Source: Eimeria necatrix (taxonomy: Eukaryota > Apicomplexa > Conoidasida > Eucoccidiorida > Eimeriidae). Taken from it: a stretch of DNA of 64,000 bases. Where the stretch lies: assembly GCF_000499385.1 (NCBI RefSeq), contig NW_013654609.1, forward strand, positions 1 through 64,000, written 5' to 3'. The notes under the pieces are model-generated. The model made no database searches, was not told where the DNA came from, and saw only the letters and a list, made by a program, of their open reading frames with translations. Shown one piece after another: positions 1-12,100 of the stretch. How positions within the stretch are numbered: the stretch's first letter is position 1; the number at the start of each line of letters is the position of its first letter. The position numbers were made by a program, and so were the translations under genes.

Positions 1-2501
1 AGGTTGGCAAGAAAGAGGCTCCAGGATCCCCGTGAAAACCTCAAGACACGTCTCAACTCCTGACTGAAGGGTAGAGGTCAGGAATACGTCCACGCAAGCC
101 TGCCGCCGCTGCTCTGCAGGCAAGTCCTTCGTTTGCTTTACAAATCGTGTGAACAGTTCGTGCAACAGCTCCACCTGCAGACGGCCGTCGTCGCTTAGCT
201 CCGCCACGCCGTCACTCGGGTTGAAAAAACCCGTGCGTTTCTTGCGGACTGTCGGCTGCACCAACACTACACAGAGACAAAGAAGACAGAAAGAGAAGAC
301 CCCATAAATACACTACATGCATGTGCACGTATCCGTGACCAGCATCAAGTATTAAGAGCACGTGCGTAAGCAAGCATGTCCAAAGCGTACTCAATTCAAG
401 CGTGTTTCTACGACATGCCAGGTACAAATACGCCAACAAAGGTGCACCACAGTTGGCTACACAGAAAGCATGCAGTGCCTGGCGCCCACGCAAGTGATGG
501 GCATGCACGAAAAAATCGGGAAAGCCAACAGAAGGCAGGGAGTACAGGGGAGACAAGACGGAACAAAGCAACAAAAGGAAAACAGTGCTAAGCACGAATG
601 ACTCGTCAAAAGAAGCATCTATGACACCTATGCAGGCTGCCAACAAAACGCCGAGACAGCTTCGTGATCACTGAAGCCAATAAGAGATACGACGCAAGAC
701 TGAGACGGAACAACTGGAATTTTGAGCACTATTCCGACAGATCTGATGAACAAATGAAAGAGTAACGTGCAAACACGAAATTAGCACACATGGGGCATAA
801 GGCCACCAGGAAAGAATGCGAGCCATTACGAAAAAGCACACAACCACATATATCCACCGGAGGCAGTTGCGGAATTAAAATATTTCTAAGATGAAGTTTT
901 AAATGTATGAAACAGAAACTGTGCAGTGCGTGAGCTTGCACTCACATCTCTGTGAAATTTGCCGGTTACCAATGAGCTCCTCGCCGGTGCCTGCAGTGAC
1001 GAAGATGAGCATCTTTTTCTTTTTGTGCGCTGCCGCTGCTGCTGCTGACTGTTTTGCGAAGGCCTTGAAGGCCAGCAGCAACTCCGAGGCCTCCCCTATT
1101 GACCGTGCATGGCCCACGGGGGATAAGAACTTGCTGGGAGCACAATTCAAGTCCGCGTCTGTCACCGGGTCTTCCTCGGCTGGCTCTGCGGAAAGGCAGG
1201 CGAAAGCAGCAGAGGCGAATGCACAATAAAAGACTGTTTAGATAAGGAAATTTACAAATAACATAAAGAAGACTGAGACGAAAAAGCGGGAAAATTCACA
1301 GGTAGACATCCGACAGGCATTCCACAGAAGTATATAGAGGCACAAACTGAAGGATACAAATGAAGGCCAACGATAAAGAACGCAGCAGCGCACAAAGAAA
1401 TATCGCATTGTGTGAAGCAAAGCATGAAGCAAACGGAAATGAAGAAATGCAAGAAAATGTGAAAACAAGGGAGGAAAAACGCGACAAAGAGGAAACACAA
1501 GGGCCACAAAGATGTGTACGACTCATATGCGTCTGCCAAGTGACAACGGCACGGAGATAAACTGAAAAAAGAGAAGAATAAGCTTCAGTTGAGATGAACG
1601 GCAAAAAAGCACGAAGACAAGAAAACAGGAAAAGAGGAAATGGCAGAGAAAGACACACCGACACTTCAGAGCAGCACACATAGATAAGCAGACCCGTGCA
1701 AGACAAGAAATGAATAAAAGCCAATATACGCAATTCTCCCTCAGAAGCAAAACCATCAACAGAAAAGACCACAGAGCATTTCGTACAAGTTAGCTGCAGA
1801 TCAGCCGTCACTTCGAGCGGCTCTCTGCACTAAGGCCCAAGCCCTAAGCCCTAAAACTGAGTATTGGTTCTTTGGATTCTATTCTGAGCCCTAAGTTCTA
1901 AGCCCAGATCCTTAAAGCTAAAGAAAATGCTCGTATTTACCAACGGCAGTACTCCATGCGTCATCTGAGACGGAGTGGTCGTCTTGAGTGGATTCATCGG
2001 AAGAAAGCTGAGGGGAAGCACAAGACACGAGGGGAAGACAAGTACGCAATGTGCCACAAAAATGCAGCAATTAATTAGTGGAAGCTTCAACGGGCCTCCT
2101 CTAAGCGCTGCTCATAAGCAAGCAATAAACACGGGTCGCGGCGCAGCGCCTTGCAGCTTTTGTCTCGGCTGGTGTGCTGGTGGGCTTACATCAGTTGTTT
2201 CGTACAACTTCGTAGAGAGCTTGTCAAGCAAATTGTACCGGGAGCTAGGATTGCTGCGGGAAGGGGTAGGAGGGCCGAAGGGGCTCGAGGAAAGCCCAGA
2301 GGAGGCCCCCTCAGGGCCCTCTGGAATAGGGGAGAATCCAGCGGAGGGCCCGAAAACGCCTGGAGAGTTCAAGTCCGCAGGCTGGCGGTGCTGCTGATAT
2401 GGCTCTTGAGATTTGTCACTGTAGAACCGCTCGTTGCCGCGTACGGGCAGAGACAGAGCAAGCGTGAAGCAGAAAAGGCAGTAAGCGGCGTCACGCCTCA
2501 T
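1..2501 (-). CDS. Hypothetical secreted protein, 5' part of a multi-exon gene (truncated by window edge)
   Basis: I do not recognise this gene. The first exon (2501 down to about 2190) begins with a typical signal peptide: MRRDAAYC then a hydrophobic stretch ending LSLPVRG. A Pro/Ser-rich stretch follows and ends ETTD at a GTAAGC donor. A phase-0 acceptor near 2008 (CCCCTCAG) opens a short acidic exon starting LSSDESTQDD, closed by a GTAAAT donor near 1941. Another clear exon lies at about 1190-936 (acceptor TTTCCGCAG, donor GATGTGAGT) and contains FLSPVGHARSIGEASELL and a lysine cluster after poly-Ala. The leftmost exon, from about 273 to the edge, contains TVRKKRTGFFNPSDGVAEL, LLHELFTRFVKQTKDLP and a helical stretch. 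One small exon near 1750-1810 is uncertain. Inferred role: a protein entering the secretory pathway. The C-terminus is outside the window, so membrane anchoring cannot be judged. Existence of a gene is fairly likely; exact exons are not certain. Confidence 0.5.
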
Positions 2502-5500
2502 CGTTGGAAAGGGTTCGGGTCACCCGGCTCCTCAAGGGGCTCAGAGTGACTGCAAAGAAGGTCCCCAAGGCATACAGAGACAAAGGCTACTGAAAGCATA
2601 CAGCTGGGAACTCTTTGTCAACCATCGAACATCGTGCGCCGCAACAGATCGACCGCCAGCAGCAGCAAGCAGCACAGTCTGAGGATCGACGGGGGGCAAA
2701 TTAATCAGGAGTTGACCAACAAATGCAATAACAACCCAGGTTTTCGTAAATATGCTTTAGAATGTACTCTGAAGTGAAGTGACGCAGAGTCCACACAATA
2801 CGGGAGTTCATACGGTCAGTCCCAGGGGCTGGGCCTTGCTCTGCCACCACATGCCAAGTGGAACGCTACCCTACCTGTGTTCGTTTCTTCTCGTATTTAC
2901 TTATGCTCAAAACCCTGATGTACACTTAAAGCAAACCCATATAGCCTCTTCCAAGCCCTTTTGACCCTCGAACTCTCCCCTAGAGCCAGTTTTGCCAAGC
3001 GCTCCAGCTCTCCGGTAGTTGCGGGGGTTGGATTAGTATTGTAATTAGGTAATCTGTAGATGCGGCGACATTAAGAAAGGCTCAGACTTTCCTCTCATTC
3101 TTTTTCGAAGGATCCATGGATGCTTTGGTCCCACTCTTTGTGGCTTCCTGCGGAGCGCGCTCGAGCTGCATGCTGAGACTAGCTAGTGTCTTAGAAAGTG
3201 TACTTGCTTTTTAGCATCGATTGCATAGTGCCTTGAACTACCAATCAAATTTCTAAGGCTTCTCCATCCATGCTAAAGCCTAGTGATCATGGTGAAACAC
3301 CCCAGGGTCCGGACGGCCAGGCGCCGCACCGTCCCGTTGCGGGCAGAGAGAGAATCTAGCAACCACGTGTAGTGCAAAATGACTTGAGAGTATCAACTGT
3401 GCACCATAAGGGCAATATATACAACGAAAAGATCTTTAAGCCCCTGGGGTGCCCGGATTCTGCTCGTCCCGCGGTGCACTCAAGGTGGGGATCGGGGGAT
3501 TAACAGTGACTCGCCAGTGATCCACCCTTTCCTGCTCACTAAGGATCTTTTTCATAGATAATTATTGACCAGGCAGTGTCATAAGGAGTTTTGCTTATGA
3601 GCTAGTTCGCTATTTGCACATAGTAACACCGAATGCAAACCAGTGGAGGCGCTCCCCTTGAAGAAGGCTCGGTACTGCATTTGACTCTGTGCGTCTTAGT
3701 CTGAAAATCAAGAGTACCTACAGCAAATACTGACTTCTGGTTGTGAAAAGATGTTCTGGACAGTTATACGGTGCGTGACGGGATGGCTCAGTCCTCCCGC
3801 TATTCCCCATTTGCATCTTCTCTTCAGTGACCAAACGCCTTGCATCGTCTTCCTCTACATCTGCTGCCTAAACAAAAGTTTTGTAGTTTGTGTAATTTAG
3901 AGTCGTAACGCATCTTCAAATTTCTGGGAACTAAAACAATGATCGCACTTCAAACATGCCTCTAAACGTTTTGGGGATGCTTTGCATGGGTGCTTGACTT
4001 TCATTCTTCAAGTTTTCTTTCACTGCTACTCCAAATTGTATGAAGCATTCTTTGTGCAGGTGTTTCAGGATTCCATAGGCTGACTCCTTTTCTTTACGCA
4101 GACTTTGTCTTATTGGAGTGCTTGCTCTGCTCATTCTCTCATTCTTTCATACCTGTTAATATTTGCGCGTATTGAACGCTCCGGCGCATTTACTAGAAAC
4201 GTAGCTACCTCGGGGATAAACTTCAACCGTAAGGTCACAGGCTCTGCCCAAAACTTGAAGTGGATGATGCAAACCAGGATTATCATGCGCACTGACACTG
4301 TCTTGAGCAGCCACCAGAAACGATCCTTCTGCACGGCTTCCACCAACCCCCATCTGGAAATGCACACAAAAAAAGCTATCTGAGTTTAATCGGCGTTTGA
4401 TAGTGCTCTAAGTAGTTCTTGAGGAGTTTCACAGCATCAACTAGCACAGTCAACGCTCAGCTGAAAGTAGGGAAGCATGGAAAAGTGCCAAGAAGAGAGC
4501 TAGATGAACATACAGTTAATGAGCTACAAAGTGGAAGCCAAGTGCATGGCGGCACGGATTCAAGGGCCAGCCTGCCCAAAAGCATAAAAATTGTGCCACA
4601 TTGGAGGCGTGAGCTGCCGTGTATGAAGGCTCGGCTACCGAGACTGTGCTTACCAGTTTGCGAACAACCCCAGCTGTTTCGCTGGATGCTATTAGGCACA
4701 GCTGTGATGCACTCTTAAATACTTGCGCATCGCGTTGCCTTATTAGCAGGCAAGCTAGCTACATCGCCGCTGCCATGCTCCCTCGTTAACGCCACACGGA
4801 CAGGTGTGCCCTTTTCCTGCGGAACGGCCGGAGCTCACTCTGTACAACGCGTTAAGTAGCCTTTCTTCAACTACATGATTCGGGAAGCAATACTACATAT
4901 TTTGCGCTATATACTGGCGTCTATGTGATGTAAGTGGCCCTCGAGCGTGAGGAAGGACTCAGTGGTATTCCTAGCCCGGCCGTGAGCTTGAACGAGCAAA
5001 ACGTTTCGCCGAACAACCAGGAACGTGTAGCTTGAGTCGCAGCTCTAGAAGCATGCCGCCACTTATGTTCTTGGTGACAGGACGCATCAATGTCAGGCTC
5101 TCACTCACATGCGGCAGCTGAGCGCTTCCAAATATCTAGGCAATGCGGGCCTCTATTACCTTTGATTCCCGCAAAGTTTCGCGATTTCAAGGCAATTTTT
5201 TCAAGATGAAAGAAAGCGCGTAGAGAATGCATTGTCAAAACTTCCTCAGCATGCTGCATCCCTGGAGCCGGCCCGACTGCCTTGCATCGCAGCCGCTCCT
5301 CATGAATTACTAGCTTCTCTGGTATTGACCAATGAGACGTTTTATTAATGTATCAACACTCTGGGATATTCGTGGCGCTATAGGGTGATGACAAGCACAT
5401 GTCCACTTTGTAGGGGAGCAGATGACGGCGGTTCATTTACTTTGATCAGGCGGAGCCGCAGCAGCAAGAGCACTTGATTCAGCAATAATACCGCTGGCAA

Positions 5501-7242
5501 TCACAACAGCAAAAACAACAACTGCAAACGCGATGGCAAAAGCAGTAGTAGCAGCATTTGCACCAGGAAAACTGCAGGAGCGGCAGCGATAGATAGTGGC
5601 GCCAAGTGCAACAGCAACAAAACTGACATGAAATGAGTGCCTGAACGATCAAGACGCTTTGCACTGTAGTGAGCAATGTTGCTCACGAGACGTGCCATTG
5701 AAAGAGGCGAAATGGCCTCAGCAGACGTGAAGTGAAGCTGGGCTACCTCATGAAACCTTGAGGCCTACCAAGACAAGAAACGTCCACTGCTTCAAAGAGG
5801 TGTGTAACAAACGGACTTCGGGAATCCACCGAATCCCCAAGCACCGAATTTAAGTAAATACTCTTAAGCAACATAAGCATTGTCTTATATCACGCGCTTA
5901 TGTTGTCACGTGGGGCAACTTAGAACGCGGCGTTTCGCAAGGCAATTGCCTGGCCAGAATTTTTTCACAAGAAAAGCATGGACACCCCAAGTGAAGAGCT
6001 TCTTCCCTTTTTCTTACTCTTGGCTTTCCCTGCCCCCTCCATTCCTGCAGTGCTAGAAAGCTATTTCCTTAGCCCGCCTCTGTGATAGTTATTATTACGA
6101 GCCTGTTGTAGTTTGAGCAGCAAAGTTAAGATACTTTTGCATCATGCTACACGAGTTCGCGTAGTTAGAGCCGCTTGCTTGGGATCACCCGCACAAAATT
6201 AAGGCTTGCTGATCTGCAGGCCATACTAGCTTAGGCTAGCGCTTCAGGGAGATAATACGGGCTCAGTATGGCATAAACATTAACCCATTTGGTTAAAACA
6301 CAAGAATATTCCTTTTTCATTTCGCCAAATGGGATGGGATACCACGACAGTGTACAGGTGGCGATCGTTTCAGAAAGATGAATGGAATGGCGCGACCTCT
6401 TAGTGAAATTCTCTGTCTATAGATTCAGCAAGTGCGCCAATTTTCTCCGCAACATATCCATTTGTTCCAACGTGATATGACCTTCTCAGTTCCTCCGTAA
6501 ACTCTAGCTGGAAAGCTAGCTGGCATTCTTGCAAGAGCCTGCTACCAACAATTACACCAGTGGACACACGCATCGCTACATGCGGTCGATCACTCTACGC
6601 CAGGCTAGTGTCAAATGGGCGCAGCTAACCAACACCAGCTGGCGACGGATAGATGGGATTTCCCGTTCGCAGGATACAGGCACGTCCAAGTTGCCACTGG
6701 CAAGGAGAACAACTTAAAGGGGGGCATCATTCACACTACTTCTCAAGCTTTAGTTAAACTGCAGTATCGTTGATTTTGCGTGTATTCACGCGTCGATTTC
6801 TCCGTTTTTGTCAGCCCCTTTGCTGCATGCAGCCCCAAACGACCTGGCAGCATTGCTCTTTGTAAAAGGCTGAGCAGTAACTCTTCGCTTGTATCTTTTC
6901 TCGTTTTGAAAAATGCTAATGCAACTTTGTTCTGGTGGCAAAGGAGCGTGAGAGACTGCGGCGGACTCGTGGAGTGTGCGTACACTGCGGCTGCTCATTG
7001 CTCAGCTCTTGCATTTTCCCTTCTTCAGTCCAACAGCAACGGCTTAGCAGTGTTAAGGTGTTTGAGCAGTCAAATGGAAGGGGTATTTGGGTACATATGA
7101 AGGGAGATATGCTGCGGCTGTTTGTCGCGTTGCTTTTGCAGTAGAATAGCAGCAGCAGCAGCAACAGCATGCGAGTTCCCGAGGACACTGCTGCGTCAAC
7201 TGCTTGTGTCGTCGTGTTAAACACGTGGAAGACAGAAGTGCC
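2502..7242. other. Gene-poor, repeat-poor segment
   Basis: No open frame here is long or protein-like. All are under about 110 codons, and none has a domain or a believable chain of exons. Unlike the following 45 kb it is almost free of CAG/CTG tracts. The one exception is a degenerate CAG/CAA cluster at about 5455-5590, whose minus-strand reading gives a hydrophobic 65-codon ORF that I do not accept. The last few hundred bases (about 6780-7240) probably hold the promoter and 5' leader of the THO2-like gene. No tRNA or rRNA is recognised. Confidence 0.6.
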
Positions 7243-8986
7243 ATGACGGCTGCTGCTGCGAAGCAGCCGACTGCTGCTCCGGCAGCAGCTGCTGCTGTTT
7301 CAGGGCCAGCGCTGGCAGCAGGATCAGCTGCTAGGCCGGCAGCAGCAGGGGGACTCGCAGCTTCTTCTCGCCACAAAGATGCAGCAGCAGATGCGAGTTT
7401 CCAGTCTCTGTCAGCTGCTGAGTCCCACCGCTACGTCCTCGTGAAGCCCGTGAGCAGCAGCAGCAGCAGCAGCGGCGGCCAAGATGGAGGTGTGGACAGA
7501 AGCATTTTGGTGGACCCTTACAGACAGTGCGACCTGCAGGCCACGGAACAAAACTTCGCACAGCTGCTGGCCAGAAGGCTTGAGGTGAGTCCTTTGTTTT
7601 GCTTCCTTCTTCATTCGGGTGTACGTACACCGCAGCTTGCGCCCGCGCGGGGACTTCTTGCCCGTTTTTTCGGGTGTACGTACACCGCAGCTCGCGCCCG
7701 CGCGGGGGCCTCTTGCATGCGTCCATGTGCTTCTTTTTTAGTTCTGTGAAGAAGGAGTTTGCTGCTGTTTGTGAGTGCTGCCGACAGCAGCAGCGGCGTT
7801 TGCTGCTGCATGTGCTGCCATTCTTGTTTTGTCTCTTTCCTTTCTTATTCTGCTGCCTTGCTCACTTCTCTTATTACCACTTCTAGTCCAGTTGGCCCTT
7901 ATAAACCCACAGGCTAAAATCAGTGTCTAGAGCAAACCCTTTGCTGCTGCTGCTAGCGCGGTAGCGGCGGCAGCAGCAGCTGCAGCAACAGCGTAGGCAG
8001 CAGCATCAGCAGCGGAACCTGCTGCAGCTGCAGCAAGCTAGGTCTTGCCCTTGTCGTTTCTGTAGAGCCTCTGTTACTACTGTTGCTGCTGCTGCTGCTG
8101 CACCTCCGTCGCAGCAGCAGCAGCAGGTGCAGCAGCAGACACGACCGCTACTCCCTCTGGGTTTCGCTTTTGCTGCTCACTGCTGCTGCACATGCTGCTG
8201 TTTTGCTGCTGCTCTCGCAGGCCTGGCGGCAGCAGTGCCTCCAGTTTGTCCCCATGGCGCTGCAGGAGAGAGGCCTTGAGGGGCCCCCTGGGGGCCCCTG
8301 TGGGGAAAGCCCTGAGGGGCCCAGTTGCTGCTGCTGCTGCTGCGTCCGCGCAGTTGACTTGAATGTGATATTTGTGTCGGTTTCCCCGGAGACAGAAAGT
8401 GCTCTGGTTTCTTTTTTCTTTGAGTTTGTCTACTGCGTGTCTTGGGGGATGCTGCACCCTACTGCTGCTGCTGCTTTCCTGCAGCAGCAGCTGCTGCCCC
8501 GCGCGCTGCTGCACCTGCTGCAGCTGCTGGAGGACGTGCACCAGTGCGCAAGGAAGGCGCAAGCCCAGCAGCAGGAAGCTGCAGCAGCAGCAGCTGCTGC
8601 AGAAGCTGCAGCAGCAGCGGATGACAAGGTCAAACCCGAGGACTGCAGTGCAGTCGCAGCAGCAGCAGCAGCAGCAGGCGCTGGGGAAGCAGAAAAGCGG
8701 CTCGCGGACGAGTCGTCTTCTCTAGCTGCTGCAGCGCAAGCAGCAGCAAACGACGCAGCAGCAGCAGCAAAGGAAACACCATCGGGGGACTTAAAAAGCC
8801 CGAAGAAGGAGACAGAGCCTGCCAGCATTTGCATTACTTTTGCTTCTTGCTTCAGGGGGCCCCCCTCCCCCGCAACTCTTAACGTTTCAAGAGCAGCGGC
8901 CTTCATGGCCCACATTCTGGGGCCCCCCGGCTTGGGGGCCCCCCACAAGGGCCCCTACGGGCTGCAGGAGGCGCTGGGGGCATCCG

Positions 8987-9021
<35 letters not shown>

Positions 9022-9152
9022 CTCGCGGGGGGAGCTCTGCCCCAGCCGTTTTTGGCAATGCTGCTAGATGGGGTCACGCAGTGCGCGGAGATGCTGGGCG
9101 GAAACGGGGGAGGCCCCAGCTCAAGGAAGGCCCGAGCGACTCTCGCAGGTCA

Positions 9153-9192
<40 letters not shown>

Positions 9193-12100
9193 CTTCGGGG
9201 GAGGCCCTGCGGCTGCTGTTGCTTCTGCTGCTGCTGACGCTGCGGGAGGTTCCCTGCGACTGCAGTTGTCTCTGCTGCTGCTGCGGGCGTTGCGGGGTGG
9301 CCCTTGCGGCTGCTGTTGCTGCTGCTGCTGTTGGCATTCGCTTTCCAGTTTGCTGCTGTGCGGCTAGCGGGCATGCATAAGCTGAATAACTGAGCAAGCT
9401 TTTGCAAGTATATATTTTCATATTCTTCCAAGTATTGGCCTTTTGCCCAACAGCAGCACACCCGGCAAAGGAAAGAGTGTGCATATTGCCTTTGGCCCGA
9501 GTGGGTGGGAAATGCTGCAGGGGAATTCGAGGCTTCTTTTTGAAGGGCAAATTTATGTGTGGTTGATGATCAAGTAGTGCGATTTGGCGCGCATGCATTC
9601 GCAGAAGAAAAGGGGAAAAGAAAGGCTCAGTTAGATGTGTTTATGGAGCTTCAATGTGCTTATTTTTCACCTTTGGCCAGCAAAATGCAGCAAAGATGGC
9701 ATCATGTTCGTCTTTCTGTGGCTGTCTCTGCTGTCCTGCAGCTTTCCTGCGCCAGCTGGAGCTGCAGGGGCTGGCGACTTCTCAAGACATCTGCGGGATC
9801 GTCTCCAGTTCCCGGCTGGACGAGATGCAGTGGTCGCGTTTGGCTTCGGGGGGCCCCTCTGGGGGCCCCCCTGGGGGCCCCCGGGGGACCCGCAGGGTCA
9901 ACGAGCTCCTGGTCAAGGAGAGGACTAAACGCAAATTCACGCTGACTGTTCACAACTCCACTAGAGAGCACATTGCGCTCTATGCGAGGATGCATGCGCT
10001 GCTGCTGCAGTTCGTTAGCCACCCGGTGAGAGGCTTAGCAGCAGCAGCAGCCGGAAAGCTAGGCTAAGCTTCTTGAGGCTGGCAGATATTAAAAGAGACA
10101 CATTGGAACGTAGCTGAGACCGAAGAAAGGCTGCAGCAGATGTACAGGGCAGACAAGCATCGAGGGAAACACACACACCTCTCACGCTACAGTTGCAGCT
10201 GTTGCAGCAGCAGCAGCTGCTGCTGCTGCTATTGGGCTCAGTGCTGCGATTGCTGGTGTTGGTACTGCCCGTCTCATTCTTGAGTGCTGCGGGCTGCCTG
10301 CTGCTGCGTGTGTGCAGGAGAGGCTGGGCGTGGCTGTGGCTGCGGAGGCTTACAAGTCCATCATCAGCAGCGGCAGTTTGTGTCCCTCTCGTTCTCTGTC
10401 TTTGCTGCTGGGGGTCTACGAGGATTTCCTGTGGGCCCCCAACCAGCTGCTGCCTCTCGTGCGGCTTTATGCGGGCCCGAAAGTGCGAGAGGTGGTGGGC
10501 TTTACGCTGCATATGTACGCTGATGCACGGGTGCACTTCAAGCAGCAGCAGCAGCAGCAGCAGACGTGGGGCACTGCCGGTGGTAGCAGCAGCAAGAAGC
10601 ATGACCCACTGGTACGTCGTATGTGTTGCATGCGCACAATATGCGGCTTCTCAGTTTTTGGCGGGTCCTGCAGATAGAGCTGGTGTGCATGCACTGCACA
10701 GAGGTGTAATTGACAAGCTGATCTGCTCCTGCCTGCCTGTGCTGCTGCTGCTGCTTCTGCTGCTGCCGCTGTTTTGGTACTGCTGCGCTTCAGCGGACGG
10801 TCGAGGCCGAGATGGGATCTTTAAGGACTTCTTTACTGAGCAGCACCGCAGAGGGGCCTCCGAAGGAGTTCTTTGATCTGTTGGCTGTGCTGATTATGAG
10901 GGGGTCAGCAGACGCTGCGCTTGCTGCTGCTGCTGCTGCTGCTGCTACTCGTGCAATGGGCTGCTGCTGCTGCTGCATTTCTGCGGGGCCCTTTCCTCTT
11001 AGCTCGTGTATTCCTCGTGCACACGCCTCTTCTGCACCTATGAACTGCCTGTTTGCGTTCGCTTTTCTTACACGTCATTGAAAGCGTGCTGTAGAAAAGC
11101 TGTACATTTTCCTGCGCACAATTCTGAAACACTTGTGAGGTCAGAGACTTGAGAGGGGCAGAGATGGTGATGTCCATTTGCGTTTTTAAACTCACTGTCC
11201 CACATCAACAGCTCATCAAATGATTCATATATGCGTGCAAAAATGAGTTTATGGTTTTGTCCAAGAACCCGCGCGCGGAAACCTGCGCACGAAAATCCGT
11301 GCGCGGGAACGTGTGCCCGGAAATGCGGGTTCGTGCACTTTGGTTAGGGTGTATGGACACTTGCGCCTGCATGCACATGCATAAGCCCAATTAGGGTGCA
11401 TGAACACCTGTGGTACATGCGCATAGACAAGCCTGATTGGGTTGTATGAACACCTGTGCCTGCATGCACGTAAGGTCTGCGTGTACAAATGCAAAGATGG
11501 ATTTTTGGGCATAAGAGAACAAACCGGAAAGATGCGTCAGCGTGCGTGTTTGTAAGCACATTTTTGGACACTTGAGCCCTCACTTAATGCATGCGTGCAC
11601 TCTGAATTGCATTCATTAGGATGGGTATGCTTAAAACCTCTTGACGCAAACGGACGTGACAGAAAAATGCACCGAAACTGCAAAAGTGTTTGCACGTATG
11701 TTCGTGCACAGACTGCTGTCGCTGGAGGAACTGTACCCTTACCTGCTGCCCTCCGACGCCTCTCTCGCTCTGCTGGCCGATCGCCTGGCGCTTCGCTACC
11801 GCCAGGCCCTCTCACTGGCAAAGGCGGGGACCCTCCAACCGCCTCCGAAGCAGTCGCCTCCACCAGCAGCAGCACCAGCTGCAGCAGTAGCAGCAACAGC
11901 AGCTGCTGAAGCTACTTCGGGGGCAGACTCGTCTCCGCAGCAGCAGCCATCCAGCTCTCAGGGTACGCCTGTGCAGTGCGCCACGCCAGCCTTTTAGCGT
12001 GGGCTTCCTGCTGCTGCTTCTGCTGCAGTCTACGCTGCTGCTGCGGCGTCTGATGCTGCTGTTCTTTCTGCTGTTGTTCTCAGGGTTTGCGCCGTCGGGG

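Noticed and set aside
3300..3560. GC-rich stretch in the gene-poor segment that might be a structured RNA
   Set aside because: No cloverleaf, no conserved tRNA or snRNA elements recognised by eye.
5501..5698. Minus-strand 65-codon ORF resembling a signal or membrane peptide
   Set aside because: Arises from a degenerate CAG/CAA cluster; no continuation exon is seen.
8430..8948. Minus-strand Ala/Ser-rich ORF of 172 codons
   Set aside because: It is the antisense reading of the CAG-rich THO2 exon; composition is only repeat-derived.
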